Positions 43,865 through 52,645 of a DNA stretch of 64,000 nt are shown here, piece by piece (within the stretch, counting starts at the first letter, position 1; each line of letters starts with the position of its first letter). The notes under the pieces were generated by a model. It worked only from the letters and a program-made list of their open reading frames with translations. It did no database searches and had not been told where the DNA came from. The translations under genes were made by a program, and so were the position numbers. The DNA comes from JALOLG01 sp963722415 (GTDB taxonomy: Bacteria; Actinomycetota; Acidimicrobiia; Acidimicrobiales; Ilumatobacteraceae). Location: positions 124,001-188,000 of the forward strand of contig CAVRNI010000043.1 in assembly GCA_963722415.1 (NCBI GenBank), in the 5' to 3' direction.

Positions 43865-45364
43865 TCACGTCGTCGTGTTGTTCCAGGGCCGACCCTGCAC
43901 TGTCTGGTGGCGCGTTCGCATCAGATTGATGTCGTAGGCGCTGAAGAACGTCTTGCCCTTGCGGAACACACCGAGCGGCTGGGGTTCGTCCTTGTAGTAC
44001 TTCACCATGCGGATGATCTCCGCCGGGTGGATGTTGGTCTGCTTCTGTGCGTCGTCGACAGAGAGGGTGTACGCGTCGGTTGTCTTGTTCCCTGCTTTCG
44101 TGCCGACGGACACATGCACGTTGATCTTGCCGGTGGCGCCGAGGGCGATCGGTGCCTCGAAGTTCGCCTGCGGCAGGTCGACGGTCGCGGCCGCCATGCT
44201 CTGGGTGCCCTTCTGGTGAGGTCCGCGATACTTCTGGTCGCTGGCCGCGAATCGGTACAGCCCGCTCGACCATGCCGGTCCGGCGTTGGCGACCGCCTGC
44301 GGTGAGTATGTGCCCTTGGCGGACGCCTGCAGGTCGGATGCGAAGTTCGAGCTGACGTTTCCGCCCTTGGTGTTGATGAGATCGATCTCGGCCTTGACGG
44401 CCTTCAGGAGTGCCACCACCTCGGTCTGGAGGGGAACGCTCTGGATTCGCGTCGGCACCTGCGTCAGCAGGACGCTGAACCGCTGGTCGTACTCGGCCTT
44501 CTGCTTCTCCCTGGCGGCGATCAGCGCCGCGACCTTCTGTTCTTCCCGGTCGTTCTTGGCGCCGACCGTCGTGTGACGGTCGAGGTCGGCTTTCGTGTCG
44601 GTGATCTCGCCCTTCACGCCGATGCCCTTGGCCGTCTCCCAACGCTTGTAGAGGAACCGCAGTTTGGTGACATAGCCGGCGGTCTGATCGCCCAGCACGA
44701 GGTTCGAGGCCGACACGTACTGCTGGAACGCCTGCTCTCGCGCGGCTTCCCGCGTGGCGGCCTCCGCTTTGGCATCCTCGGTCGCCTTGCGCTGTGCCGC
44801 GGGACGGGCAGGTTGGCTTCGACGACATCCCGAGCGAGGGTCGGCGGGGGCGATTCTGCCCGGGGGTGGCGGCTTGCGGTTTTTCGGCGCGGCCGGTTGT
44901 CTTGGAGGTGGGTGGTGAGTTGGGCGGTGGCGGGGGTCGGTGGCGGCGATCTCTGCCGGGGGTTGGTGTGGGTGTGTGGTGTGTGGCGCGGCCGGTTTCT
45001 TGGAGGTGGGTGGTGAGTTGGGTGGTGCGGGGGTCGTTGGCGGCGATCTTGCCGGGGGTTGGTGTGGGTGTGGTGGGTGTTGTGGCGCGGCCGGTTTCTT
45101 GGAGGTGGGTGGTGAGCTGCGCGCGGCGCGGTCGTTCGCCGCGATCGGGCCCACGGGACCGACAGCGGCTCGATCACGGAGATTGGCGTCGACGAAGACC
45201 TGGTCCTCGAACGCCGGGTCGAGGAGTCGTTGCACGACGAGGTCGCGAGCGGCTCGCCGGGGGAGGGGCGGGCGCCCTGCACTACGGCCGCGTCGGGTCT
45301 GCGTCAGCGCGAGGCGCTCTGCATCGGGTTGCTCGTCGGGTTGCGCCCGCTCGAATGTGTGCAT
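43865..45364 (-). CDS. Proline-repeat protein of unknown function
   Basis: The ATG at 45364 follows GGAGGGG. 499 residues in three parts. The N-terminus MHTFERAQPDEQPDAER ... RDLVVQRLLDP resembles the start of proteins with DUF4157/eCIS-type leaders (a weak impression). The middle is low-complexity Pro/Thr/Lys sequence coded by 99-base tandem repeats (SPPTSKKPAAP at the start of each unit). The C-terminal 280 residues look globular, with helices (EDAKAEAATREAAREQAFQQ), TKGGNVSSNFASDLQASAKG and KINVHVSVGTKAGNKTTDAY. No signal peptide. The unit sequences drift in frame within the repeats, so small indels are likely there too. Function unknown; a secreted or injected effector is one possibility. 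Confidence 0.6.
   Translation of the reverse strand: MHTFERAQPDEQPDAERLALTQTRRGRSAGRPPLPRRAARDLVVQRLLDPAFEDQVFVDANLRDRAAVGPVGPIAANDRAARSSPPTSKKPAAPQHPPHPHQPPARSPPTTPAPPNSPPTSKKPAAPHTTHPHQPPAEIAATDPRHRPTHHPPPRQPAAPKNRKPPPPGRIAPADPRSGCRRSQPARPAAQRKATEDAKAEAATREAAREQAFQQYVSASNLVLGDQTAGYVTKLRFLYKRWETAKGIGVKGEITDTKADLDRHTTVGAKNDREEQKVAALIAAREKQKAEYDQRFSVLLTQVPTRIQSVPLQTEVVALLKAVKAEIDLINTKGGNVSSNFASDLQASAKGTYSPQAVANAGPAWSSGLYRFAASDQKYRGPHQKGTQSMAAATVDLPQANFEAPIALGATGKINVHVSVGTKAGNKTTDAYTLSVDDAQKQTNIHPAEIIRMVKYYKDEPQPLGVFRKGKTFFSAYDINLMRTRHQTVQGRPWNNTTT
44886..45120. repeat. 99-bp tandem repeats (about 2.4 copies)
   Basis: Units start at 44886, 44985 and 45084 with GGCGCGGCCGG, an exact 99-base period (33 codons). 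The first two are about 90 per cent alike, with a few one-base indels; the third is partial and loses similarity after about 35 bases. They encode the proline-rich middle of the surrounding gene. Confidence 0.85.
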
Positions 45365-45516
45365 GTCCCCTCCGACGTCGACGTCGCCATCGAACCATCC
45401 GTGCCCGCCGCCCGCAAGCGATCCCGAGCCATCGAACGCAGATCGGCATGTGCCGTCCCGGTCCGGGTGACGCAACCCATTGGAAACGGGCCAGCCGGTC
45501 GAGTGACCATGGTTGC

Positions 45517-46450
45517 GTGACGAGGCGCGAGATCACGCCGGCGATGGCTGCCCAGTTGGTCGCCGAGCAGTTCCCGCAGTGGGCTGATCTGCCCGTCGTG
45601 CCGGTTGCGCTGAACGGGTGGGACAACACCACGTTCCGTCTGGGCGAGGAACTGTCGATCCGTCTCCCGAGTGCCGACGGCTACGTCGCGCAAGTCGCGA
45701 AGGAACATCGTTGGCTTCCGACCCTTGCCCCGCATCTTCCCCTGCCGATCCCCGAGCCGGTCGTCATGGGGCGGCCCGACGTCACGTTTCCGTGGCCGTG
45801 GTCGATCTACCGGTGGATCGACGGCGACCCCGCCCGCGACGACCGGATCTCCGACCGCAACACGTTGGCGGCCGACCTTGCGCGATTCCTCACGGCGCTC
45901 CAAGCGATCGATGCGAGCGACGGGCCGCCCGCCGGCGCGCACAGCTTCTTCCGAGGCGGACCGCTCGTCGTCTACGACGCGGAGACGCGAGTCGCGATCG
46001 AGCGCGCGGCCGACGTGATCGACGTCGCGGCCTGCACCAAGGTGTGGGAGCAGGCGCTGTCCAGCTCATGGGACCGGCCGCCGGTGTGGGTGCACGGCGA
46101 CGTGGCGCCGTCCAACCTGCTCGTCGACGCCAACCCGCTGCATGCCAACACCTCTCCATGCTGGCGTGCTCCGCGCCGTGATCGACTTCGGCTGCAGCGC
46201 CGTGGGTGATCCTGCCTGCGATCTGGTGATGGCCTGGACGTTCTTCGATGACGAGAGCCGCGCGGTGTTCCGAGACGCCCTCGCCCTGGACGAGGACACG
46301 TGGGCCCGCGGGCGCGGGTGGGCATTGTGGAAGGGACTCATCACCCACGTCGAGGCGCGCCGGACGGGGCTCGATCCGGACGCCGCGCCGCGTCGCGTCG
46401 GATGGCGAGTCAGCGCGCTCGAAGTCGTGGAGGCTGTCCTCGCAACGTGA
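45517..46450 (+). CDS. Aminoglycoside/macrolide phosphotransferase family, one frame change
   Basis: The GTG at 45517 starts TRREITPAMAAQLVAEQFPQ. NGWDNTTFRLGEELSIRLPS is the ATP-binding N-lobe and VWVHGDVAPSNLLVD the catalytic loop. The frame shifts near 46150 and continues with VIDFGCSAVGDPACDLVMAW, the Mg loop, to the stop at 46448. Joined length is about 310 residues, typical of the APH family of antibiotic or metabolite kinases in environmental actinobacteria. The substrate is unknown; there is no resistance-island context. Confidence 0.8.
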
Positions 46451-46484
46451 TCCGGGCATGGCTGGCCATCAACCCACGTAGGCG

Positions 46485-47693
46485 TCAACCCACGTAGCGG
46501 TCGACCGCAGCGGGGGACAGGACGTGGTCGATGACCATCACCGATGCGCCGAGGACGCCGGCGAGATCGCCCGCTGACGCCTGCACGATGCGGAGGTTGG
46601 CGGTGGCCAGCGGCAGTGACCGCCGGTACACCACCTCGCGCACGCCGGCGAGCAACGGATCGCCGGCTTCGGCCAGCGATCCGCCGATGACGATGACGCT
46701 GGGATTCAGCAGGCTGACCGCGCTGGCCAACACCTCTCCGATGGTGCGCCCGGCGGCTCTGAGCAACTGGGTGGCGAGCACCGACCCGCCGCGGACCAGC
46801 GTCACCACGTCCTGGCTCGAATGGGCCTCGATGCCGGCGGCCCGCAACTGGCTGGCAACCGCGGCGCCGCTGGCGATGGCTTCCAGGCAGCCCACGTTGC
46901 CGCACCGACAGACAGCGTCGACGTCGTGTGGAACCTGGATGTGGCCGAGGTCGCCGGCGGCACCTTGGGCGCCACGACGCAGGGCGCCGTCGCTGATGAT
47001 CCCACTGCCGATCCCTGTCGCAACCTTGACGAGCATCAGGTGGTCGACGTCGCGGTAGCCGGTGAAGTGCTCACCGAGGGCCATGATGTTCACGTCGTTG
47101 TCGACCACCACGACGCACTCGAGCTGTGACTCCACGTATCCGGGAACGTCGAAGCCGTCCCAGCCGGGCATGATCGGCGGGTTCGTGGGTCGTCCGGTGG
47201 CGTGCTCGACCGGCCCTGGCAACCCGATGCCGACGCCCGCCAGTTCGGCCACCTGCCGACCGGCGCGGTCGAGCAGCTTGCGACCGTGCTCGACGACCCA
47301 ACCGAGCACGACCTCGGGGCCGAGGGCGATGTCGAGGTCGACGATCTCGCTGACGAGGATCGTCGCCGCGAGGTCGGTCACCGCGAGACACACGTGCGTG
47401 GCGCCGATGTCGGCCGCGAGGATGACGCGCGCGGCCGGGTTGAACACGAACTGGGTCGGCGGACGGCCGCCCGTGGACGTGGCCTCGCCGGCCGGTCCGA
47501 CGAGCTCACTCGCCAGCAGCGCGTCGACTCGCTGGGCCACCGTGGAGCGGCCGAGACCCGTGGCGGCGGCGAGCTCGCTCCGGGTGCGCGGGAGCCCGTC
47601 GCGCAGGTATTGCAGGAGCGCCCCAGCACTGTCCATCCCGAGTAGTGAAACATAGCGACCTTCGGTATTGCCAGGACGACTTTTGCTTGACAT
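46485..47693 (-). CDS. ROK family transcriptional regulator
   Basis: 402 residues. A winged helix (about 25-80, LPRTRSELAAATGLGRSTVA) is followed by a ROK sugar-kinase-like domain with ILAADIGATHVCLAV and the zinc-binding CRCGNVGCLEAIASG. The N-terminal ATG at 47693 was chosen; it overlaps the -35 of the divergent promoter, and an ATG at about 47636 is an alternative. It diverges from the sugar ABC operon. ROK regulators such as XylR and NagC respond to sugars, so it probably represses that operon. Confidence 0.87.
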   Translation of the reverse strand: MSSKSRPGNTEGRYVSLLGMDSAGALLQYLRDGLPRTRSELAAATGLGRSTVAQRVDALLASELVGPAGEATSTGGRPPTQFVFNPAARVILAADIGATHVCLAVTDLAATILVSEIVDLDIALGPEVVLGWVVEHGRKLLDRAGRQVAELAGVGIGLPGPVEHATGRPTNPPIMPGWDGFDVPGYVESQLECVVVVDNDVNIMALGEHFTGYRDVDHLMLVKVATGIGSGIISDGALRRGAQGAAGDLGHIQVPHDVDAVCRCGNVGCLEAIASGAAVASQLRAAGIEAHSSQDVVTLVRGGSVLATQLLRAAGRTIGEVLASAVSLLNPSVIVIGGSLAEAGDPLLAGVREVVYRRSLPLATANLRIVQASAGDLAGVLGASVMVIDHVLSPAAVDRYVG

Positions 47694-47714
47694 CCGGCAG
47701 AAGTGTCGTAGGGT
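47687..47714 (+). promoter_or_regulatory. Possible promoter of the sugar ABC operon
   Basis: TTGACA at 47687-47692 and TAGGGT at 47709-47714 are 16 bases apart, in the spacer between the ROK gene and the lipoprotein gene. The -10 is poor. The 142-base leader before the gene at 47856 shows no further feature that I recognise. Confidence 0.3.
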
Positions 47715-47855
47715 CGGGTTTGATGGGAGGGGGAGCGCAGCAGTCGTGATCGGCTGTTGCGACGCGCCCAACCCCGTCGGCACGCTCAGAGCTCCTGGTG
47801 CATCCAGGGGGGAGACACGGCCGGCTCGCCGGTTCGACAAGGAGGCCCAACCAGC

Positions 47856-49031
47856 ATGAGAACCTCGAAGATGAGGATGGGGGTGGCAACGTTCGCGTTG
47901 ACTGCCCTCACACTCGTCGCCGCGTGCGGCGACGATGACGACAGCTCGTCCGATACGGAAGCACCGGCCGGCACGGACGCGCCAGCTGGCACGGATGCGC
48001 CGGCCGCGACCGATGCGCCGGCCGCGACCGATGCGCCGGCGGCAACCGATGCGCCGGACGGCACCGACGCACCCGCCAACACGGGCGGCGGTGAAGGCGG
48101 CTACGTCATCGGCGTCAGCAACACCCTCGCCGGCAACGGCTGGCGGGAAGAGATGATCTGCGCCGTGAAGGCCCAGTCGCTCGCCAGTGGCGACGTCAGC
48201 GAGGTCATCGCGATCTCCAAGAACGGCGGACCGACCGAGCAGATCCAGGACCTCCAGAACCTGATCTCGGAGGGCGTCAACGCGATCATCCTCAACCCGT
48301 CGGACCGTGAGCAGCTCAACCCGGTCCTCGAAGAGGCCATCGCCCAGGGCATCGTCGTGGTCGCCGTCGACCAGGCCGTCACCGCCGAGGGCGCCTACGT
48401 AGCCACCAACGACCAGGTCGAGTACGGCCGCCTCGGCGCGCAATGGCTCGCCGACGCCGTCGGCGGTGCGGGGTCCGTGCTGTACATGCGGGGCATCGAC
48501 GGCGTGCCGGCCGACGCCGACCGCGACGAGGGCTTCCAGGAGGTCATGGCGGAGTATCCCGACATCGACATCAAGGAAGTCTTCACCGGCTGGGACTTCA
48601 CCAAGGGTGGCGACATCGCCGTCCAGGAGCTCACCGCGGCCGACTATGACGGAATCTGGACCTCCGGGATCGACTACACCGTCGTGAACGCGTTCGACAC
48701 CGTCGGCAAGGAGCCGGTGCCATTGGTCGGCGCCGACAACAACGAGTTCATCAACCAGCTCATCCAAGGCACGCCTGGTGCTGCGGTCACCAACCCGGCC
48801 GTCATCGGCGGGGTCGGGACGGCGATCGCCATCCGCGCCTTGAACGGTGAAGAGCCCGACCAAGAGACGTTGCTCACGCCGCAGGTGTGGGACGCCGAGA
48901 ACAACATGGAGGATCTGGAAGCCAACTACTTCCCGGATCGTGACGCCACGTTCAGCTCGGCAGTCTCGGTGGAGGGCTACACGGACTTCACACCCGAACA
49001 GCTCTTCGCGTGCAAGGGCCCGGGTGAGTGA
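47856..49031 (+). CDS. Sugar ABC transporter substrate-binding lipoprotein
   Basis: 391 residues. AAGGAGG lies ten bases before the ATG at 47856. The signal ends at LTLVAAC, the lipobox, and is followed by an acidic linker with repeats of (A)PA(G/A)TDA. A Peripla_BP_4 type sugar-binding domain begins at about 88 (YVIGVSNTLAGNGWREEMI). It catches a sugar or polyol outside the membrane for the ATPase and permeases downstream. A strong hairpin between this gene and the ATPase gene could keep its mRNA level higher than that of the rest, as is common for binding proteins. Confidence 0.9.
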   Translation: MRTSKMRMGVATFALTALTLVAACGDDDDSSSDTEAPAGTDAPAGTDAPAATDAPAATDAPAATDAPDGTDAPANTGGGEGGYVIGVSNTLAGNGWREEMICAVKAQSLASGDVSEVIAISKNGGPTEQIQDLQNLISEGVNAIILNPSDREQLNPVLEEAIAQGIVVVAVDQAVTAEGAYVATNDQVEYGRLGAQWLADAVGGAGSVLYMRGIDGVPADADRDEGFQEVMAEYPDIDIKEVFTGWDFTKGGDIAVQELTAADYDGIWTSGIDYTVVNAFDTVGKEPVPLVGADNNEFINQLIQGTPGAAVTNPAVIGGVGTAIAIRALNGEEPDQETLLTPQVWDAENNMEDLEANYFPDRDATFSSAVSVEGYTDFTPEQLFACKGPGE

Positions 49032-49047
49032 ACTGAGGTGATCCGCA

Positions 49048-49079
49048 AGGGCGGTGCCGGCGTCGACCGGCACCGCCCT
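49048..49079 (+). terminator. 13-bp stem-loop inside the ABC operon
   Basis: AGGGCGGTGCCGG pairs perfectly with CCGGCACCGCCCT around a CGTCGA loop, between the binding-protein gene and the ATPase gene. There is no T tract. A partial terminator or 3' mRNA stabiliser that favours the binding protein is likely. Confidence 0.65.
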
Positions 49080-49093
49080 CGGATCTCTTCGTC

Positions 49094-50574
49094 ATGACGG
49101 CTCTACTGCTCGAGACCAACGCCGTCGCCAAGGCGTTCGGCACGGTGGTGGCGTTGCGCGCCGTCGATCTGCAGGTTCGACCGGGAGAGGTGCACGCCCT
49201 CCTCGGCGCCAACGGTGCCGGCAAGTCGACGCTCGTCAAGATCCTCACCGGCGTCCTGCGCGCCGATGCCGGAGCGATCAAGATCCATGGCGACCCGGTC
49301 ACGCTCCGGCGTCCGAGCGACGCCCAGGCACACGGTCTCGCCCCGGTGTTCCAGGACCCGGCGATGGCGCCCGACCTCACTGTCGCCGAGAACCTGCGCC
49401 TCACCCGCGTCGACATCGGCGCGGTACGCAGCCAGCTCGCCGCGATGGATCTCGACGGTCTCGATCTCGACGAGCAGGTGCGCGACGTGCCGCTGCCGTT
49501 CCTCCGCATGCTCGACCTCGCCCGCGCCCTCGCGTTCGATCCGCAGCTGCTGCTGCTCGACGAGATCACGGCCGCGCTCCCCCTGACCTGTCGGAGCGGG
49601 TGTTCAACGTGATGCGGGTGTGGAAGGAACGGAACCGTTCCGTGCTGTTCATCTCGCACCGTCTGGCGGAGGTGCAGGAGCACTGCGACATGTGCACGAT
49701 CCTCCGCGACGGTCGCGACGTCGCGTCGTTCGTGCCGAGTGAGGGCGGCGAATCGCAGATCGTGTCGTCGATGCTGGGCGACGCGGCGACGGTCGTACGT
49801 GACGAAGCGCGCCTGCGCTCGGCATCGGCGACCGCGATCGGGGAGCGCCCGGTCCTCGAAGCCAAGAACGTCGGCGCGGGACGGCAACTCGACGACGTTT
49901 CGCTGAGCGTGGCGGCGGGCGAGGTCCTCGGCATGGCTGCCCTGGAAGGTCAGGGCCAGGACCTTCTGTTCGACGTCCTCGCCGGCAACCGCCGCGCCGA
50001 TCGCGGCCAGCTGCTGATCGACGGCAAGGTGATCAAGGCCGGGCACCCCTTCGACGTCATTCGACGCGGCGTGGTGCTGGTGCCGGCCGACCGGCTGTAC
50101 GCCCTCCTGCCGCAGCGCTCGATCCAGGAGAACATCGCGGCTCCGTTGTACAACCGCGTGCCGAAGTGGGGTCCCATCAACGGGCGCGAGGAGCGGCGGC
50201 GCGTCAACCAGGCGGTCGATCGCCTGTCGATCGACACCCGCGCCGCGAGCCAGGTCCGCCGCCTCTCCGGTGGCAACCAGCAGAAGGTGACGATCGCTCG
50301 CTGGTTGGCTCCCGGCCTGCGTGTGATGCTGCTGTTCGACCCGACGCGCGGCATCGACGTCGGAACCAAGCACCAGGTCTACGACCTCGTGCGTTCGTTG
50401 GCCGACGAGGGCGCCGCCGTCATCATGTTCACGAGCGAGCTCCGCGAGATCGCGCTCGTCACCGACCGCGCGGCGGTGCTCCACAACGGCCGCATCGTCG
50501 CCGAGCTGCCCGCCGACGCCGGTGAAGCGGCGCTCCTACGGGCTGCCCACGGACTCGAGGCGGACGTCGCATGA
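49094..50574 (+). CDS. Sugar ABC transporter ATPase (two nucleotide-binding domains), one frame change
   Basis: The ATG at 49094 begins the first domain with Walker A LLGANGAGKSTLVKI and Walker B LLLLDEITAAL. Its signature motif is degenerate (PLPFLRMLDLARAL). A missing C in a C-run near 49580 shifts the frame. The second domain has a degenerate P-loop (ALEGQGQDLLF), the signature LSGGNQQKVTIAR and Walker B MLLFDPTRGID, as is usual for RbsA/XylG-type tandem ATPases. About 493 residues joined, the normal length. It energises uptake with the two following permeases. Confidence 0.87.
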
Positions 50575-51590
50575 GTCTGTACGCCTCGAGCTCGTTCGGC
50601 GGGACGATCACGAAGCTGCCCGAGCCGTCGTCGCGGCTGTCGCGTCTCGCCCGTCGCCAGGGCTGGACCTTTGGTGTGGCGACATTGCTGGTGGTCCTGC
50701 TGCTGTGGCGCGTCTCGCAGCTGCCCAAGTTCGGGGACTTCGAGATCCGCACGATCACCGCAGGCACGATGAGCCTCGCGTTCGTCGCCATGGCCCAGGG
50801 CGTGGTCGTGATCTCGGGCGGCATCGACCTGTCGGTCGGTTCGATGATGGTGTTCGCCAACTGTCTGTCGGCGCTCTGGATGGAGGACCAGGGATTCGGC
50901 ACGTGTCTCGCGCTCGGCGCGCTCGTGCTCGTCGTCACGGTCGCCCTGTCGACGCTGACCGGCGTCGTGATCACCGCGTCGGGTGTACCAGACATCATCG
51001 TGACGCTCGCCGCCAGCTTCATCCTCGCCGGGTTGGCGCTGTTCGTGATCGGATCTCCGGGCGGCGGCACCGCACCCCGCTTCCAGAAGATCATCGCCGG
51101 CGGCCTGTCGAACTACTGGCCGTCGGTGATCTGGATCGTGGCCGCGCTCCTGCTGGTGTGGCTCCCGCTGCGCCGCAGTCGCATGGGGCTCGCGATCTAT
51201 GCCCTCGGCAGCAATCGCAAGGCGGCGTTCCTGTCCGGCGTGAACATCGCCAGGACCCGCGTGTTGGCCTACGCGATCGGCGGGTTGTTCGCCGGGTTCG
51301 CCGGCCTCGTCATCACCGCCTCGACCGGCGGCGGCGAGCCACGGGCGACGATCGGGACGTCGGCCACGCTCAACAGCGTCGCCGCCGTGGTGCTCGGCGG
51401 AGTGGCGTTGACCGGAGGCGTGGGTGGGCTGGTCGGCCCGGTCCTCGCGGCACTGTGCCTCACCCTCATCCCGGCGATCATGCTCGGCCTCGGCTGGGAT
51501 CCCAGCAACGCTGAGACGGCGCGTGGCGTGATCATCATCCTCGTCGTGGCGATCGCCGGGCTCCTGCAGGCGCGGAGGCGGACCACGTGA
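50571..51590 (+). CDS. Sugar ABC transporter permease (first)
   Basis: 339 residues with about nine hydrophobic helices. VVVISGGIDLSVGSMMVF is the conserved BPD_transp_2 motif near residue 85, and AIYALGSNRKAAFLSGVN is the ATPase-contact region near 210. It overlaps the ATPase gene by four bases and the second permease by four. Two different permeases suggest a heterodimeric channel of RbsC/XylH type. Confidence 0.9.
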   Translation: MSLYASSSFGGTITKLPEPSSRLSRLARRQGWTFGVATLLVVLLLWRVSQLPKFGDFEIRTITAGTMSLAFVAMAQGVVVISGGIDLSVGSMMVFANCLSALWMEDQGFGTCLALGALVLVVTVALSTLTGVVITASGVPDIIVTLAASFILAGLALFVIGSPGGGTAPRFQKIIAGGLSNYWPSVIWIVAALLLVWLPLRRSRMGLAIYALGSNRKAAFLSGVNIARTRVLAYAIGGLFAGFAGLVITASTGGGEPRATIGTSATLNSVAAVVLGGVALTGGVGGLVGPVLAALCLTLIPAIMLGLGWDPSNAETARGVIIILVVAIAGLLQARRRTT

Positions 51591-52645
51591 GCGACGACAC
51601 GCAGGCACCGTCGACGGAACCCGTTGCGACGGTCACCGAGTCGACGCAGGTCGTCGCGGCCATCGTCGAACAGGCAGCGCGGCCGGGCTGGCGCACCCGC
51701 CTCGCCGAGCAGCCGACCCTTGTGCTGGCCGGCGTCTTCGCCGTCCTCTACGCGATCACGGTGTGGAAGGACGACAGCCTGCTCACCGCGTCCGGCGTGC
51801 GGTCGGTGCTCCTGCTCGCGTGCCCCCTCGCGATCTTCGCTGCCAGCCAGACACTGTGCATGCTGACGGGCGGGATCGACCTCTCCGTCGCGATGACGGC
51901 GAACCTCGCGGCGTATGTGGCAGCCAATGAGAGCGATCGGGGAGCGTTCGTCGCGTTGACGATGGCACTCGCCGTCGGGCTCGCCGTCGGCGCCATCAAC
52001 GGCCTGGCGATCGGTGTGTTCAAGGTGAACCCATTGATCATGACCCTCGGCATGGCCAGCGTGCTCCTGGGTGTGGTGACCGTCGGACTGCGGGGCTGGC
52101 TGTCGGGGTCGACCAACGTCCTCAGCATCGTGCGTGACGTCGGCTCGGGCACGCTGTTCGGCCCACTCCCCACCAACCTGATCGTCTGGGCGGTGGTCGC
52201 CGTCGTGCTCGTGCTCGGGCTCAGATCGTCGGGGCTGGGCCGCATGATCTACGCGATCGGCGACAACCCGATCGCCTGTCGGCTCGCCGGCGTGCGCGTG
52301 TGGCAGATCCTGCTCGCGGTGTACATCATCGCCGGGCTGCTGGCCGCCGTCGGTGGTCTGCTGTTCTCCGGCACGACGGGCTCGGTCGGCGTCGACCAGA
52401 CGAACAACTACCTGCTGCCGTCCGTCGCCGCGACCGTCATCGGAGGCACGTCGATCCTGGGCGGCTCGGGCGGCTACGCCGGCACGATCCTCGGCGCCCT
52501 CATCCTCACGGTGCTCAACCGGCTGCTGCTGCGTCTCGACGTGAGCGAGGCGTTCAAGCAGATGCTCTACGGCATCATCGTGCTCGCGCTGGCGTGGCTC
52601 TACGTCCGGCTGACCGGACAGAAGGTGACCGAAGGTGGTGGCTGA
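51587..52645 (+). CDS. Sugar ABC transporter permease (second)
   Basis: 352 residues, BPD_transp_2 type. After a polar N-terminus of about 45 residues come nine to ten helices, with MLTGGIDLSVAMTANLAA near residue 95 and MIYAIGDNPIACRLAGVRVW as the ATPase-contact loop. Start GTG overlaps the first permease; its 3' end overlaps the following oxidoreductase gene by 11 bases, so the operon is tightly coupled. Confidence 0.9.
   Translation: MSDDTQAPSTEPVATVTESTQVVAAIVEQAARPGWRTRLAEQPTLVLAGVFAVLYAITVWKDDSLLTASGVRSVLLLACPLAIFAASQTLCMLTGGIDLSVAMTANLAAYVAANESDRGAFVALTMALAVGLAVGAINGLAIGVFKVNPLIMTLGMASVLLGVVTVGLRGWLSGSTNVLSIVRDVGSGTLFGPLPTNLIVWAVVAVVLVLGLRSSGLGRMIYAIGDNPIACRLAGVRVWQILLAVYIIAGLLAAVGGLLFSGTTGSVGVDQTNNYLLPSVAATVIGGTSILGGSGGYAGTILGALILTVLNRLLLRLDVSEAFKQMLYGIIVLALAWLYVRLTGQKVTEGGG

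Noticed and set aside
46466..46498. GTCAACCCACGTAG direct repeat behind the phosphotransferase gene
   Set aside because: A short partial duplication at the end of the ROK gene with no flanking signature of an attachment site or mobile element.
46485..49073. Minus-strand frame extending the ROK protein upstream to 862 codons
   Set aside because: The extra N-terminal part is antisense to the sugar-binding lipoprotein and the divergent promoter; the ROK start near 47693 gives the normal length.
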